Assembly (NCBI GenBank): GCA_030998225.1
Contig: JAPYXD010000391.1
Coordinates: 806,001 to 870,000, forward strand
DNA length: 64,000 bases
Direction of reading: 5' to 3'
DNA from: Diplolepis rosae
Taxonomy: Eukaryota; Arthropoda; Insecta; Hymenoptera; Diplolepididae
Below, piece after piece: positions 22,439 to 33,888 of this stretch. How positions within the stretch are numbered: the stretch's first letter is position 1; every line of letters starts with the position of its first letter. Made by a program: the position numbers and the translations under genes. The notes below the pieces were generated by a model. It saw nothing but the letters and a program-made list of their open reading frames with translations, was not told the origin of the DNA and did not search any database.

Positions 22439-24143
22439 CATTTTTGAATTGGCAGAATCATAGACTTGAAAAATCACTGATCGATGCCAAGTTAACGACT
22501 AAATCTACGTTTAAGTAGAATTTTTACATTCAAGAGAAGGGTCCACCGGTTTCTCTTTCAGGAAAGAAGGAACAAAAAAAACTTATTTTCGTTTAAATCG
22601 ACAAGTGATTGGTCGATGTTGTACATAGGCTGAAACTCATTTATATGATAAGTTTACTTTAGCTTTAAGGCTTTTTGCTCGAAAGTACTGAACTTAAATA
22701 TCGTTATTTATTTCCATCGACAATTTCGGTTTTTGAAAAATCGGACTCCATATGCAGTGAAGCAGAACTAGTCATAAAACGATTCGCTGATCTGCGACTT
22801 GTTTTCAGTTACCTAATAGAATCTCTAGATTTATTTAATATCGCTTGCGAAAATACATTCCTACTAAGCTGCGTATTATTTTTAAAATTATGTATTTAAA
22901 ATGTAGGCTATGAATAAGATGAAGATTTTGTAAAGATTTATATCCACAATGCAAAAAAACATGTTTCTTGTATCGAGAAAGAAGTTTTCAATTTGTGCAT
23001 AGCTATATGTGAGATTCTATTTCTCCAGCTTTGAAATATTTAGAATATTGCTCAGTTCTTCCTATTTTTTTTTAACCTAAATCCAGTTAAACTTGTATCT
23101 AATTATGCAAAATATTTTTTTTATTAATGTAATATAACTAACATCCGAATTGTATATTACAATCTGGAAAAACTACCTAGGGGTAGCAACGTTTTTACGA
23201 AAAATCGTACTCACTTAGAATCATTGATAACAGATTGCAGAACACATGACGCTTTAAAAGTACATACATTTTTACATTATTGTATTTCTCATGTAGGTTT
23301 CATCAATTATTTTTTCTAAAATGTTGTACAGAATTGTGTACATAGCGATTATAAATATTTCCAAAATAAACTTTGTTTCATACGCAATCGCGTCATTTTA
23401 ATTGATTTTTAAATTTTTGATTTTCTGAACAATTTTGTGCTAGTTAGAATGAAAATTATAATTTATTAGACATATCAATATAACTAATTACTATATTGGT
23501 AGCCCTCAGCGGGTTGTAAACCTATGACTTTATATGTAAATAAATCTCCTCCATTACGTTCTTTTTCGAGCCTGTAGCTAAAAGAATTACACGAATCCGA
23601 AGTAATGAAAAGTGAAAATAAATGTCACCAGAATATATAACTTTATTTTTTATATTTTCTCATATAATCTTTTGATTGCTCTTAAAAGTAACTTAATATT
23701 CATAAGTAGCGCAATATGATAAATATCTGCAATAAATGAAATACATTTTTTTAATAACAAAACAATTCTTTGATTCTTATGCTAATAATAACATTATAAA
23801 TACTAAATAACGAGTATTTATTACTTTGAAGAAAGAAATAGGGCTACAAAATGGTAAATATTTTTTATGTTTATTTTTGTTTGAAAGGTTTTCCCTTTCG
23901 AATTCAAAAATAAGAATGTTATTTACAACACAAATGAGTTAATAAAAATACGGAATGAGCTATCAAATCTGCAGCATAAGGAACTTTTCTTTAAATGCCA
24001 AGCATGATAATAATTATCATAATTATACTAAATGTCATTCACCGTTGTTCCCGCAGACCACTTGTTCTAATAATATACAAAGTCTCTGACCAGAATTTAT
24101 AGAGTAATATTTTTAATTTGTACAGACTAGGGCTTACAATTAG
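22439..24143 (+). other. FBXO45 3' flank and intergenic DNA
   Basis: Likely holds the FBXO45 3' UTR; a candidate poly(A) signal AATAAA occurs at about 23367. Beyond that, AT-rich DNA with no supported gene. Confidence 0.4.
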
Positions 24144-24363
24144 GGACATGCCATGAATTACGTAAGATTGGATCCCTTCCTATATTATATCATTTTTGAA
24201 ATTATTTCGTTTTTCACCTGCCTAAGTGAGAATTACTATTTTTTTGTTTAAATACGCATTTTTCAATTACTCAAAGTTTTAACTCGATATCTCAATTAAT
24301 GTGGAAATATGAAGGGCGCAAAATGTGTCGGTAAGGTAGGGATCGGATTAGTAATACATGGCC
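24144..24363. mobile_element. GGCCATG-ended MITE, decayed copy
   Basis: Right end GTAGGGATCGGATTAGTAAT then ACATGGCC, with the internal CTCAAAGTTTTAACTCGATA shared by the other members. The left end (about 24144) is diverged. It abuts the TTAA at 24364, so two elements share one junction. Confidence 0.5.
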
Positions 24364-24367
24364 TTAA

Positions 24368-24691
24368 GGTCATGGAGCAACCGGTTGACGTGATTGGATT
24401 TCTACTTTGCTGGCATTTCAGTTTGTGTAAGCCCATTTCTATAAAAATAAGGACAGGTAACTGAAAATTTGTAGAATTAAATAAAATACATTATTATAGG
24501 TCTGTCTAGTCATAAATGTTCATAATTATGAAAAAAAAATTATGACCAGACAGACTTTTCTCAGTGCATTTCATTTACTCTCACAAATTTTCAACTTGTT
24601 ATCTCATTTTTTTTCACAGAAATGGGGTTACACCAATTGAAAATGCTGATAAGGTAGGAATTTGGTCACGTGGTCCGGTTAGTCCATGGCC
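24368..24691. mobile_element. TTAA-flanked MITE with GGTCATGGA ends
   Basis: TTAA at 24364-24367 and 24692-24695. Ends GGTCATGGAGCAACCGGTTG and the inverse (CCGGTTAGTCCATGGCC). The right half includes GGGGTTACACCAATTGAAAA and an internal hairpin around GTCTGTCTRGTCA/TGACCAGACAGAC. A partner copy lies at 25956-26245. Confidence 0.65.
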
Positions 24692-25337
24692 TTAACAAAA
24701 ATTTGTTTCATACAAGGGTCATTTTAAAAGAGTACAATGTACTTATAATTTATTTTTAACACGTATTTCTTTGGTGGAGCATTATGACTGAGTGTAATAC
24801 TTTTTAAGCAAATGTTCGCATGATATTTAACACATTTCAAGAGATCTTTACTAAAAGCTTTCCAGACACCTTCACTCTCCGCTAAACAGTGTACATACAA
24901 ATTTTGAAATCCGCTTTTTTAAAATAACTTTACGTAATTTATGGACAATCTCTCACGATATATTTTCAAGGTGTCAAGCGATTTTCCAACAAAAATTTTA
25001 GGGTTTTTCTGGGCCATTCAGGTTGAAAAATTAAGTTTTCCTAGCGATAAATATTTTTTACATATATCATATGATAAATCAGGGTTGACATGTTATCTGA
25101 TGACATGGAAACTTTAAAATCTTGAGTTGTCATTTTTATTTTATAAAACATTAAGTCTTTGCAATCTAAATAATACTAATTAATAAATTTAATCTAGATA
25201 AGAATCCTGAAAAGTTAATGACACAAAATTCTTTTTTGTAAAAAAAGTAAAAATGAAATGAAATTTCAGATTTTTACAAGCAATTCTGGTTTATTTCCAA
25301 GTTTTAAATGTTCCTAGAAACTCTGTATTTTTGTTAA

Positions 25338-25582
25338 CACTAGAAGTACTGGACTTCGCCATATCCCTTGAAGTCAAAAATGACCCACGTGGTACTTCAA
25401 GTATAACAGGTAAATTTTTCATACTTCTAGGTGGGCTAGAGGGATGAAAGTTTGGTGAGTTGTAAAACCACATAAATGATTAAAAGTCACGGGAGCGTTT
25501 GGTCCTGCGATGATTACGGAGGGGGGTAGGGCCCTCGACAAACCCTCGTAGGTCAAAAATGACCCACGCGGTACTTCTAGTG
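25338..25582. mobile_element. piggyBac-like MITE, 245 bp
   Basis: Flanked by TTAA at 25334-25337 and 25583-25586. Terminal inverted repeat CACTAGAAGTAC. The conserved words GTCAAAAATGACCCACG occur on both sides. TTAA target plus a CNCTAGAA-type terminus fits the piggyBac superfamily. The two overlapping ORFs on the minus strand are chance readings of the repeat. Confidence 0.72.
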
Positions 25583-25638
25583 TTAAAAAATACTTTTTAA
25601 GATCCGATTCGCGACCAGCAATCACATTGTCCATTTAA

Positions 25639-25955
25639 GGCTATATCTTACGTTTCCGATTCCTACCTTATCGACACTTTTTTTCGCCCTTCGCATTTCT
25701 ACATTAATCGAAATATCGAGTTAAAACTTTGAGTAATTAAAAAAAAAGCACTAACAAACGTTTATCTGATCCTAAATGTTAATGACTATGAAAATGTTGT
25801 TTTCCATAATTATAAACATTTAGGAGCAGATAAAGGTTCTTTAGTGCTTTTTACTGAATTACTCAAAGTTTTAACTTGATATCTAAATTAATGTGGAAAT
25901 GAGAAGGGCGAAAAATGTGTCAGTAAGGTAGGGATCAGATTATTAAGACATGGCC
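25639..25955. mobile_element. GGCCATG-ended palindromic MITE, copy 2
   Basis: TTAA at 25635-25638 precedes GGCTATATCTTACG. The arms contain ATTCCTACCTTATCGACAC and its inverse near 25920, with CGAGTTAAAACTTTGAGTAA in both halves. The right end GACATGGCC is fused directly to a GGTCATGGA-type element at 25956. Confidence 0.62.
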
Positions 25956-26245
25956 CATTTCTATAAAAATAAGGATAGGTAACTGAAAATTTGTAGAATT
26001 AAACAAAATACATTATTATAGGTCTGTCTGGTCAAAAATGTTCATAATTATAAAAAATAATTCTTGGAACAAAATTTTGTTTATAATTATAAACATTTAT
26101 GACCAGACAGACTTTTCTCAGTGCGTTTCATTTACTCTCACAAATTTTCAACTTGTTATCTCATTTTTTTAAAGAAATGGGGTTACACCAATTGAAAATG
26201 CTGATAAGGTGGAATTTGGTCACGTGGTACGGTTAGTCCACGGCC
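25956..26245. mobile_element. GGTCATGGA-type MITE, left end missing
   Basis: From CATTTCTATAAAAATAAGGA to AGTCCACGGCC, followed by TTAA at 26246-26249. Nearly the same as the right three quarters of 24368-24691. The left end is replaced by the neighbouring element, so one inserted into or recombined with the other. Confidence 0.6.
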
Positions 26246-26349
26246 TTAACAAAAATTTGTTTCATACAAGGGTCATTTAAAAAGTTTGTAGCCTTATAGA
26301 CAAACAGTCGTAGTAGAATAAAATTTAATTTGCCGTCCTTTAACTTTAA

Positions 26350-26575
26350 CAAATGCATTTTGATTTTTTTGTTTCAGATGATTGTGTTGCGAGTTATGAT
26401 GTACACCGCAAAAAAAACCTTTTTTCGAGGCTCCTCCGGAGATTCACTGTCGCTAGCTCAATTTTCAATATTATAAATTTAATGAACAAACTAACACTAT
26501 CTGCATCACCAAAAAAAATTCTTAAAAACATGCCTTTTTACACCGAATGAACCTTACACTCCTCCCCCTCCCCCC
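26350..26575. repeat. Partial inverted copy of the ECHDC3-intron element's inner module
   Basis: GATGTACACCGCAAAAAAAA, CCGGAGATTCACTGTCGCTA and TTCTTAAAAACATGCCTTTT are the reverse complement of words at about 12495-12690. The same GTNACCGCAA...GGAGCTTCTGGAGAT pattern recurs weakly at 38265-38320. It ends in a C-rich run near 26565-26580. Confidence 0.5.
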
Positions 26576-27122
26576 CCCCGTGAGTTGATACCATAGTCCT
26601 GAGACCAAACAACAGTCAATGTAGCAATCTCGAAAGGCTAGAAACTTTTCAAATAACCTTCGCAGCTCCAAAAAGTGATCAGACGATTTAACTTATCTAT
26701 AAACCTATTAACAGATTATATCTTATAAAAAGATACCTCGATTGAACTGTTTTTAACCTTTACACTGATATTCAATTTTATAATTCATATAAATTTGTAT
26801 ATTTTGCTGATATTTAACTTTATACTGATTTCGAGTATTTTGTTTTAAAATTGTGTGTTATTTACACATGAAACTTGTATACGTTAAATAAATAAATAAT
26901 GATTTGATATACCGCAAAAGTCATGAGAATATCCATTTCTTTTCTATTTCTTTCTGTTTGAACTGGACGATGCATTAAAAAAATATTTTTCAGCCCACGA
27001 GACTAGCAAGTTCTATGATTTCGGGCATTTTATAATTATAGATTTAGAAATCACAGGAGGCGAAAAATTTACAATTCGATTCAATCGTTTTAAATTAATC
27101 TAAATTTTACTATGAGTCGGGA
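26576..27122. other. Intergenic, TMEM164 3' flank
   Basis: No gene seen; candidate TMEM164 3' UTR on the minus strand below 27122. Confidence 0.35.
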
Positions 27123-30100
27123 TTAATCAACGTGTGTGCGTTGGTTAATGAAACCATCAGAAACCTGCTGAGTTTCGTTTGTAACAGAGGATACTTCTTC
27201 TCTCGATATAGGATAGTCGAGAGATGGTTTGACTTTTGTAACAGGAAACCGAGTCAAAAAGAACTCCGCCACTAGGCAAAATACCTTGCCCAGAAGAGGA
27301 CACAGTAGAAATTGGTGAAAGGTTGCCCAGAGCCGGTAGTTTTGACCTTCGAACGGGTCCCGAAGTGCCGGACACAGCATGTGGTTCAAATTCACTTGGA
27401 CAGGCTTGTAAAAGAGAAGTTATTGAAAATTATACCCCCAAAAAGTAGAAATAAATTTTGATTAATTTAGACTTAAAAATACTACATTATTAAAACTGAT
27501 AAAGTTATACAGGGTGTCCCGGTACTCAAGGTAAATATTTATATTTTTGAATTCCAAGAATAAAATGGAGTGAAAAATTCTAATAGAAAAAATTTGTGAA
27601 GTGTATAATTACCGAGTAATTAGCAATTAAAGATTAACCAATCAAAAAATGCATTAGATAGACGACAGTTCATGTGCTATCGCTAACAGAGTTAGCTAAC
27701 TCGGTAATTATACACTTTACGAATTTTTTGTATTAGAATTTTTTACTCCATTTTTTGTTTTTGAAATTCAAAAATATAAATATGTATCTTGAGTAACGAG
27801 ACACCATGTATATTGATACATTATTATTTATCGTATTTATGATTTAAAAATAATTATATTAATTTTTAATAATTGTTAAAATTGGTGTTAAAAAAATTTA
27901 CTTTCTGACTCTTTCAAATACAAAAGGAACTTTTATTATCTTTGGTACTCTTAAGTTTATGAAATTTGAATTAACTAAGGAACTCACCAGAGCAGCTGGT
28001 TGGAGAATCCAAAAATGATACACAAGAGTGAGTCCGTAACTGAATACCGACCAACTCCAGTCAGTAAGAGGTTCGACGTTATAAACTCCTAAAATTCCAG
28101 ATAAAGAAACAAAAAGAGTCAAATAAAGTTGTGTAAAATTGAAATATGAGTGTAAAACAATAATTAATCATTTTATTTACTCCTATAATCTTAATATATT
28201 TTAAAAATTAAATTTACCTCCAAGCCTCAATAGGTAAAATGGAATCACGGCCATCAAGCCATGCTGAATATAATAACAAGCCTTATCAGCTAATATCTAG
28301 AAACATAGTTATAAAATATTTATGACAAATGAAAAATTGTAGCTTCTATATATTTACCCTATTGAAAAAGACAACGTCAGAAGAGACATTGTAAAATACG
28401 TCGAAAAAGACGTCCTAGACTATGTCGTTATTTGGGAGCGAATACAAAATCGTTTACGACGTTGTTTTTATTACAGAGGGAGTCGTGCAAACCAAAGGCC
28501 TATGCAAATAATAAAATTAAATAATAAAAAGTTTCAAAATTAATGAAGCATAAAAAATCGTATTTCTATTAGTTTTTATATTTCTTTAAAATTCCTTTCC
28601 TCCTCCGCGCATATTTGATTTATAATTCATCACTTCTTGCATTATTAAAAACTATTAATTAGATAAGAAAAATATATCAGAAACACCGTAAAGGACATCG
28701 TAAACCACGTCGTATCCCTGCTGGAAGTAAAAAGATAGAGATAATTTATCCAATTCTATCTCTTTTTCATTCTAAATTCATGTCTATCTTTTTCTAATAA
28801 CTACTTTTCTATCCATAAAGTTTTTATGCTTTCTGTAAAGACATCGAATGCGTTTGATTCCGAAAAGTCCATAATCCTTCGATTACTCCGAAGTTCCGGG
28901 TGATTCTAATTCACTTAATTCAACAGTCTCTCGAAATCAATTTGTCTTGTGATATAGAATAGGAATCAAATGGCCTTTGCTGGTTTTTCCATTGCATTAA
29001 AATGTGATACAATTTACTTTGCTTTGTTTTGTAAGCAATAATCTTAAGGCTGACTGAATCGAGCGAATAAAAGTCATACAAAGCCAAGTGTGAACGGTAA
29101 ACTTAGCGCAAAAGTATGTACATATTGAAGTTACATAAAATACTAATTTTCAATTACATTACGTGTGTGATATTTGATAAGTCGCTTCAGAATCGATATT
29201 AAATTTATTATTGCCAAAAACACAGTGGTTGTTTATTTGTTTGTAAGGCTCCTGTAATATTATTGCAATAAACAATTTGAAAGTCTATCCAAAATCATAA
29301 TATAATTTATAATTGAAAGTTATTTAAAATACTTTAAGTAAATTTTGCAGAGACTTCTGAAATAAAGTAGATTTTTATTTGGATCAAATATCTATAAATT
29401 AAATTTTCTACACTGGAATACCCTGCCGAAAGTAAAATGATAGAAATCTTATGCTTTCGAATAATTTGTAATCTTTATTATGGAAAAAGATAGAGATAAT
29501 TTATCCAATTCTATCTCTTCTTCATTCTAAATTCACGTCTATCTTTTTCTAATAACTACTTTTCTATCCATTCCAATCCTTTATCTATCATCCTTGATCT
29601 ATTTCTATCTCTTTATCAATATAAATTCACGTCTATCTTTTCCAATACTTACTTTTCTATCCCTTACAATCCTTAATCAATCCTCCTTAACCTTTTTCTA
29701 TCTCATAGTCCGTTTCTATACACGTCTATCTTTTTCAATCTCCCCTTTTCTATCTCATTCAATCCTTCATCTATCAACGCGTCAACCTTTTTTTATCTTC
29801 TTGCCAATCTAGTCGATGCCTGTCTCACCCTATTGCAAATTTTAAACTCTCTTTCTATTTCTCATTATCTCTCCCTACAACAAAAGAAGATCAGTCCACT
29901 GCTAAGATATTTTATATTCTTTTTCTATATATAGGGATAGAAAAGGATAGATATTCCCGGTCACTCTGGATAAGTGCGGAGATAGAAAAAGATAGAGTTT
30001 TGGGGATGCAAAGTGATGGGTTGGGAGAGATAGAAATGTTCTATCTTTTCCAATCCCCCAGTTCCTATATTTTTCAATTTTTTTACTCCCAGCAGGGATC

Positions 30101-30800
30101 CGCTCCCGACTTACGATACAGTCTACGATGTCGTTTCCTACGTAGTTTACAATATAGTTTGTGACGTAGCTTACGATGTAGTTTGCGACGTATTTCACAA
30201 TGTAATTTGCGTCGTAGTTTACAATCTCATTTTCGACATCGTCTTTTCTTTATAGTGAAAAAGGGATTAAATCTACAAGATGATACTTACGAGTCGAGAT
30301 TCAGTTTCTGGAAATAAGTACGCTAGTAAAGGGCCATTCAGATAATACATTTGCACTCGAAACACGGCAGTAACCATTGGACTTGGATCTGCTGCTAGCA
30401 AGTACAACTGTAAAAAATAAATTTTTTTCATAAATTTTATACTTTATCATCAAAGTATCAAAAGTATCATTGCCAAATTCACCTGAAGCATTGTATGGAT
30501 GTGACAAGGATTCATAATATAAACAAATGTTCGACTAGTCAATTTAAAGCCTATTTCCATGCCTAGCACGAGGGACATTACAAGTAGTAAAACCCTTTTA
30601 CCAACTGTATCTTGATTAACATATGGCATTGGCTTGGGTAATTTAATACGTTTGTAGCTCCATTGCAAAATAAACATAGTTAATATTGACACACAGAAGG
30701 TTTCAACTAATCTCCTCTTGAGACTCAAATAATTGGCACATTCTGGTCCTATGTTACGAGGAATTGAACTGTCCACCCCGTCATAAGCCCACTCCAACAT
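27123..30800 (-). CDS. TMEM164: Transmembrane protein 164
   Basis: Multi-pass membrane protein of the TMEM164 family, reported in vertebrates as an acyltransferase that builds polyunsaturated ether phospholipids and promotes ferroptosis. Coding exons: 30800-30483, 30407-30291, 28296-28218, 28088-27988, 27404-27123; 298 aa, matching the vertebrate length, all phases consistent. Landmarks: MLEWAYDGVDSSIPRNIGPE at the start; GMEIGFKLTSRTFVYIMNPC followed by HIHTML, holding the Cys-His pair conserved in the family; QMYYLNGPLLAYLFPETESR; YYIQHGLM; YNVEPL; YHFWILQ; and VNLNHMLCPALRDPF. The last about 40 residues are hydrophilic. An acceptor GCAG ends three bases before the ATG, so a 5' UTR exon lies upstream, possibly near 31600. 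Intron 2 (28297-30290) is filled with nested repeats. Confidence 0.94.
27510..27808. mobile_element. MITE with CAGGGTGTCCCGGTACTCAA ends, TMEM164 intron 4
   Basis: Terminal inverted repeats of about 45 bp: CAGGGTGTCCCGGTACTCAA and the inverse of TTGAGTAACGAGACACCATG. TA on both sides. The arms share AAATTCTAATA, AATTACCGAGT and TATATTTTTGAATT words. TA target and CAGGGTG ends suggest Tc1/mariner or a relative. About 299 bp, no ORF. Confidence 0.7.
28358..30265. mobile_element. Foldback-like element of 12-bp ACGTCGTAAACT-type units, split by another repeat
   Basis: The right half at 30118-30235 is a run of 12-bp units such as GTAGTTTGCGAC, GTATTTCACAAT, GTAATTTGCGTC and GTAGTTTACAAT. The left half (28366-28480 and 28688-28715) holds the inverse words GTAAACCACGTC, TTTACGACGTTG. 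Ends resemble each other in inverse (CCCTATTGAAAAAGAC and CCCTTTTTCACTAT). A second repeat, 28716-30098, interrupts it. The 98-codon minus ORF rich in Tyr-Val-Asn is only a translation of the 12-mers. Confidence 0.5.
28716..30098. mobile_element. CCCTGCTGGAAGTAAAA element (GATAGAAAAAGA-type), TMEM164 intron copy
   Basis: Outer ends are CCCTGCTGGAAGTAAAA and the inverse TTTTTACTCCCAGCAGGG. A second internal end, CCCTGCCGAAAGTAAAATGA, starts at 29421. The body is a polypyrimidine-rich run of TCTATCTTTTTCTATC-type words, with short chance ORFs rich in Ser, Phe and Leu. About 28817-30098 is repeated in inverted order at 32399-33888. Confidence 0.65.
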
Positions 30801-31945
30801 TTCTGCAATTTTATATCATACATTATGTCTTTATTTGTTGAAAATTTCTTTTCATTAGTGATTAAATTGTGTTCACTAATACACTATCAATAAAAAGTTG
30901 AAATTTTATATTTTTAATTCCAACAGTATAAAGTCAAATTATATGACCAAAAAACGACCAAATTTGGACTTATTTTTCTTTCTTTCTTCCTTTTTTGTTG
31001 GTTTCTCATAATCGTTGATCCTTAGAAATTTGTTTGGTCCAAATTTGGTCGTTTCTTTTTGTATTTTGAAAGTTCGACTTGAAATTTTGAATTATACTTT
31101 TATTTGGACGTTAAGATGAATTTGAGTTTGTAGTGAAATGGGTTCAAATTTAGTTTTGACTAACTTTTGTTTTGTTGATATAATAAAAAAATTACTTAAC
31201 AAGATAATATAATATTAGAACATGTAGTCTACGTTATGTAATATGTATTATAAATTAGTATTGCCACGATATAAATAATTAATTTGGATTATCCTACTTC
31301 TAAGCTGAGCACAATTTAAAAAAAAAGATGCAATATTTTTCAAGCAAGAAAGTATTGCAATAAGTGGGTCAATAATCGACTTATTGATAAATAGTAACCA
31401 TAGGTTAGGAAAATAGAAATGTCTGAAAAAGCTTATATTTACCTTAGCAGTTTATAAAAAATGTTCCACACTGAAAAGTAACTAGTTTACTTTGAGAAAA
31501 TTTAATCAAAACTGTTTGTATAATTCAAAAAGTGCCTTTTATTTCAGAAAATATCCACCTATTCACAACTGCAATGTCAGACTCAGTCAGACTGACATTT
31601 TCCTCTAAACTTAACTTACTTAACTGAACCTTACGGCTTACTGCGGCTTACGCTGAGCGCGTAGAATCCGTAGAATGAAGTCAATGAAGGTCGTGCTGCG
31701 GCATTGCCCATATAACTACATGATTCAAGGATAAAAATCAAAATAATAACTAAAATAATTTTGTTTAATATGATTTTTAAGCAATCAAATAAAAATTTTT
31801 TTTGATTCATGAAAAAAATAATTGAATTACTTTTAATTGCTTTTCAGATTAGAAAATTTAATGCCAATTCCTGGTAATGCGATTTTCTATTCAACACTTC
31901 TTTGATATCACTTTCGCTGTGAAGAAAGCGCGCTATCTTTTAAAA
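30801..31945. other. TMEM164 upstream region
   Basis: No coding exon seen. A GC-richer patch at 31610-31700 is a candidate TMEM164 promoter or 5' UTR exon. A small inverted repeat occurs at about 30945-31085 (GACCAAATTTGGAC on both sides). Confidence 0.4.
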
Positions 31946-31949
31946 TTAA

Positions 31950-32274
31950 GGTAGTCCGGTAGTGGGTGGGAATGGGGGTGGTTGAGTACCCTTTTTTATT
32001 TCATATATCGATAGATTAGACTCCTCCCGATCGAAAATTGGATATCCCGAGTGATTGGCGCAGCGCGGTGATTGCCGAAGTTCACCGAAAGAAATACTCC
32101 GAGAGTCAAATAAAGATTGTAAATTAATGGAATTTTTTTTTTCCAATCGTTATAGGTATTAATAGTAAATTATAACAAAAAAAATTTTCCGCACAATGTT
32201 CGAAATTTTGCAACGCGCATGAAACATTTTCGAAAAATTGTTATATTTGCTCATTTGATCGCTACCGGACTACC
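31950..32274. mobile_element. TTAA-flanked MITE with GGTAGTCCGGTAG ends
   Basis: TTAA at 31946-31949 and 32275-32278. Terminal inverted repeat GGTAGTCCGGTAG against CTACCGGACTACC. 325 bp, no ORF. The ends resemble those of the 12334-13156 element (GGNGGTCC), so both may depend on the same TTAA-specific transposase. Confidence 0.72.
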
Positions 32275-32398
32275 TTAACTCTCAAAAAATTCGTTTAGTT
32301 AGGAATTTTTATAATAATTGTAATTGAAATGTAAAAAAAAAGCTTTAATTTCAAATAAATAAAGGAAGCAATAACTTGTTAAGTCTTTTAACACTACG

Positions 32399-33888
32399 CT
32401 GCTGGAAGTAAAAAGATTGAAAAAGAAAGAACATTTCTATCTCTCCCAACCCATCACTGTGCATCCCCAAAACTCTATCTTTTTCTATCTCCGCACTTAT
32501 CCAGAGTGACCGGGAATATTTATCTTTTTCTATCCCTACGTCTGGTAATATCTTTCTTTTCCTATTGTCTTTTGTTGTAAGGAGGAATAATGAGAGATAT
32601 AGAGTTTAAAATTTGCAATAGGGTGAGATACACATCGACTAGACTGGCAAGAAGATAGAAAAAGTTTGACGCGTTGATAGATGAAGGATAGAATAAGATA
32701 GAAAAGGGGAGATTGAAGAAGATAGACGTGAATTTAGATTGACGAAGAGATAAAAAAAGATTGACGTTGATAGATGTAAAATAGAATGAGATAGAAAAGA
32801 GATTGAAAAAGATAGGCGCGTATTGTGATTGACTAAGAGATAGAAATATATTGACGTTGATTGATGAGGGATAGAACGAGATAGAAATGGGGAGATTGAA
32901 GAAGATAGACGTGAATTAAGATTAACAAAGAGATAGAAAAAGATTGACGTTGATAGATGTAGAATAGAATGAGATTGAAAATAATAGACGTGTATAGTAA
33001 CTAAGAGATAGAAAAAAATTAAGGAGGATTGATTAAGGATTGTAAGGGATAGAAAAATAAGTATTGGAAAAGATAAACGTGAATTTATATGGAAAAAGAG
33101 ATAGAAATAGATCAAGGATGATAGATAAAGGATTTGAATGAAAAGTTGTTATTAGAAAAAGACAGACGTGAATTTAGAATGAAAAAGAGATAGAATTGTA
33201 TAAATTATCTCTATCTTTTTCCATAATAGAGATTACAAATTATTCGAAAGCATAAGATTTCTATCATTTTACTTTCGGCAGGGTATTCCAGTGTAGAAAA
33301 TTTAATTTATAGATATTTGATCCAAATAAAAATCTACTTTATTTCAGAAGTCTCTGCAAAATTTACTTAAAGTATTTTAAATAACTTTCAATTATAAATT
33401 ATATTATGATTTTGGATAGACTTTCAAATTGTTTATTGCAATAATATTACAGGAGCCTTACAAACAAATAAACAACCACTGTGTTTTTGGCAATAATAAA
33501 TTTAATACCGATTCTGAAGCGACTTATCAAATATCACACACGTAATGTAATTGAAAATTAGTATTTTATGTAGCTTCAATATGTACATACTTTTGCGCAA
33601 AGTTTACCGTTCACACTTGGCTGTGTATGACTTTTATTCGCTCGATTCAGTCAGCCTTAAGATTATTGCTTACAAAACAAAGCAAAGTAAATTGTATCAC
33701 ATTTTAATTCAATGGAAAAACCAGCAAAGGCCATTTGATTCCTATTCTATATCACAAGACAAATTGATTTCGAGAGACTGTTGAATCAAGTGAATTAGAA
33801 TCACCCGGAACTTCGGAGTAATCGAAGGATTATGGACTCTTCGGAATCAAACGCATTCGATGTCTTTACAGAAAGCATAAAAACTTTA
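32399..33888. repeat. Inverted duplicate of the TMEM164 intron repeat block
   Basis: Starts GCTGCTGGAAGTAAAAAGAT and reaches the inverse end CTTTCGGCAGGG at 33284. It then continues with about 600 bp that matches 28817-29420 in reverse (for example GAATCACCCGGAACTTCGGA at about 33801). The 158-codon minus ORF at 32639-33115 translates the TCTATC repeat and shows only Ser/Leu/Phe/Ile periodicity, so I do not call it a gene. Confidence 0.7.

Noticed and set aside
29902..30198. 98-codon minus ORF with YVxNYIV repeats
   Set aside because: Direct reading of the 12-bp repeat units; no other coding evidence.
32639..33115. 158-codon minus ORF, Ser/Leu/Phe-rich, as a membrane protein
   Set aside because: It translates the TCTATC/GATAGA repeat body; the same pseudo-protein appears in other copies and frames (29594-29812, 57649-57954).
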